A DNA stretch of 64,000 nt from Liolophura sinensis (Eukaryota > Mollusca > Polyplacophora > Chitonida > Chitonidae). The position numbers were made by a program, and so were the translations under genes. The notes below the pieces were generated by a model. The model had not been told where the DNA came from. It made no database searches and saw only the letters and a list, made by a program, of their open reading frames with translations. This document shows positions 63,735 to 64,000 of the stretch, piece after piece (the stretch's first letter is position 1; every line of letters begins with the position of its first letter). The DNA lies in the NCBI RefSeq assembly GCF_032854445.1, contig NC_088300.1:5146001-5210000 (forward strand). The letters run 5' to 3'.

Positions 63735-64000
63735 CTACAAGTACATGATGATGTACACCGGTGTTACTTAATTAGAAGTAAGTTTCTAGTTCTAGTTACA
63801 AGTAAGTTAACAGTACAATCCTTGATTTAGCACGTATCAAACTGCTGTACATTGGAAATCATAAAACTAGTTGTATTTTGAAATCCTTTGCTAGCAAGTA
63901 TACACTTATTTCATGGTTATATAAGATTAAAACATCATACAACAATATTAAGACACATTTTTGTGCAAAAAATGTAATGCATTACACACTGGCTGTAATG

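Overview
This window is eukaryotic nuclear DNA from an animal, most likely a mollusc or another lophotrochozoan. The evidence is split genes with GT-AG introns, abundant tandem repeats, AT-rich spacers, and a tRNA-derived SINE (full-length copy at 48862-49119) whose body closely resembles SINEs I associate with molluscan genomes. The species call rests on that memory and could not be tested by a search. There are no operons, CRISPR arrays, rRNA genes or intact tRNA genes.

Three protein-coding genes are recognisable, all on the minus strand. (1) 34906 down to 15262: a glycoside hydrolase family 31 alpha-glucosidase (GAA-like) in 18 recognisable exons. It has a signal anchor, a trefoil domain and both catalytic aspartates. 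One internal exon (about 50 residues) cannot be found, and a late exon carries a 1-nt frameshift. (2) 57497 down to 40646: a complete 12-exon saccharopine dehydrogenase-like oxidoreductase (SCCPDH), 430 residues. (3) 63734 down to 59888: the last five exons of a second SCCPDH paralog that runs off the right edge. The two SCCPDH genes are head-to-tail tandem duplicates with matching intron positions.

Layout: 1-14950 is gene-poor and holds several tandem arrays (17-bp at 6.45-6.89 kb, ~84-bp at 7.9-9.0 kb), a perfect hairpin, a G-run and SINE tails. 14.96-34.93 kb is the GAA-like gene. Its introns carry two copies of a TTAA-flanked inverted-repeat transposon containing gene fragments, a second inverted-repeat element, a SINE nested in the first transposon, and a two-unit minisatellite. 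34.9-40.6 kb is intergenic and rich in mobile-element debris: SINE fragments, Penelope-like pieces, a fold-back element and (TA)n. 40.6-57.5 kb is SCCPDH-1, with seven sizeable tandem arrays in its introns. 57.5-59.9 kb is intergenic. 59.9-64 kb is the SCCPDH-2 3' half.

The most unusual signals are tandem arrays that touch splice sites. In SCCPDH-2 about 23 copies of a ~53-bp unit repeat the exon-intron junction itself, donor included. In SCCPDH-1 a 49-bp array ends 12 nt from a splice acceptor, and each unit has an acceptor-like pyrimidine-CAG. In the GAA-like gene the stop codon sits at the edge of a ~30-bp repeat array. All exon calls come from reading the sequence and knowledge of the families; no alignment or database search was possible.
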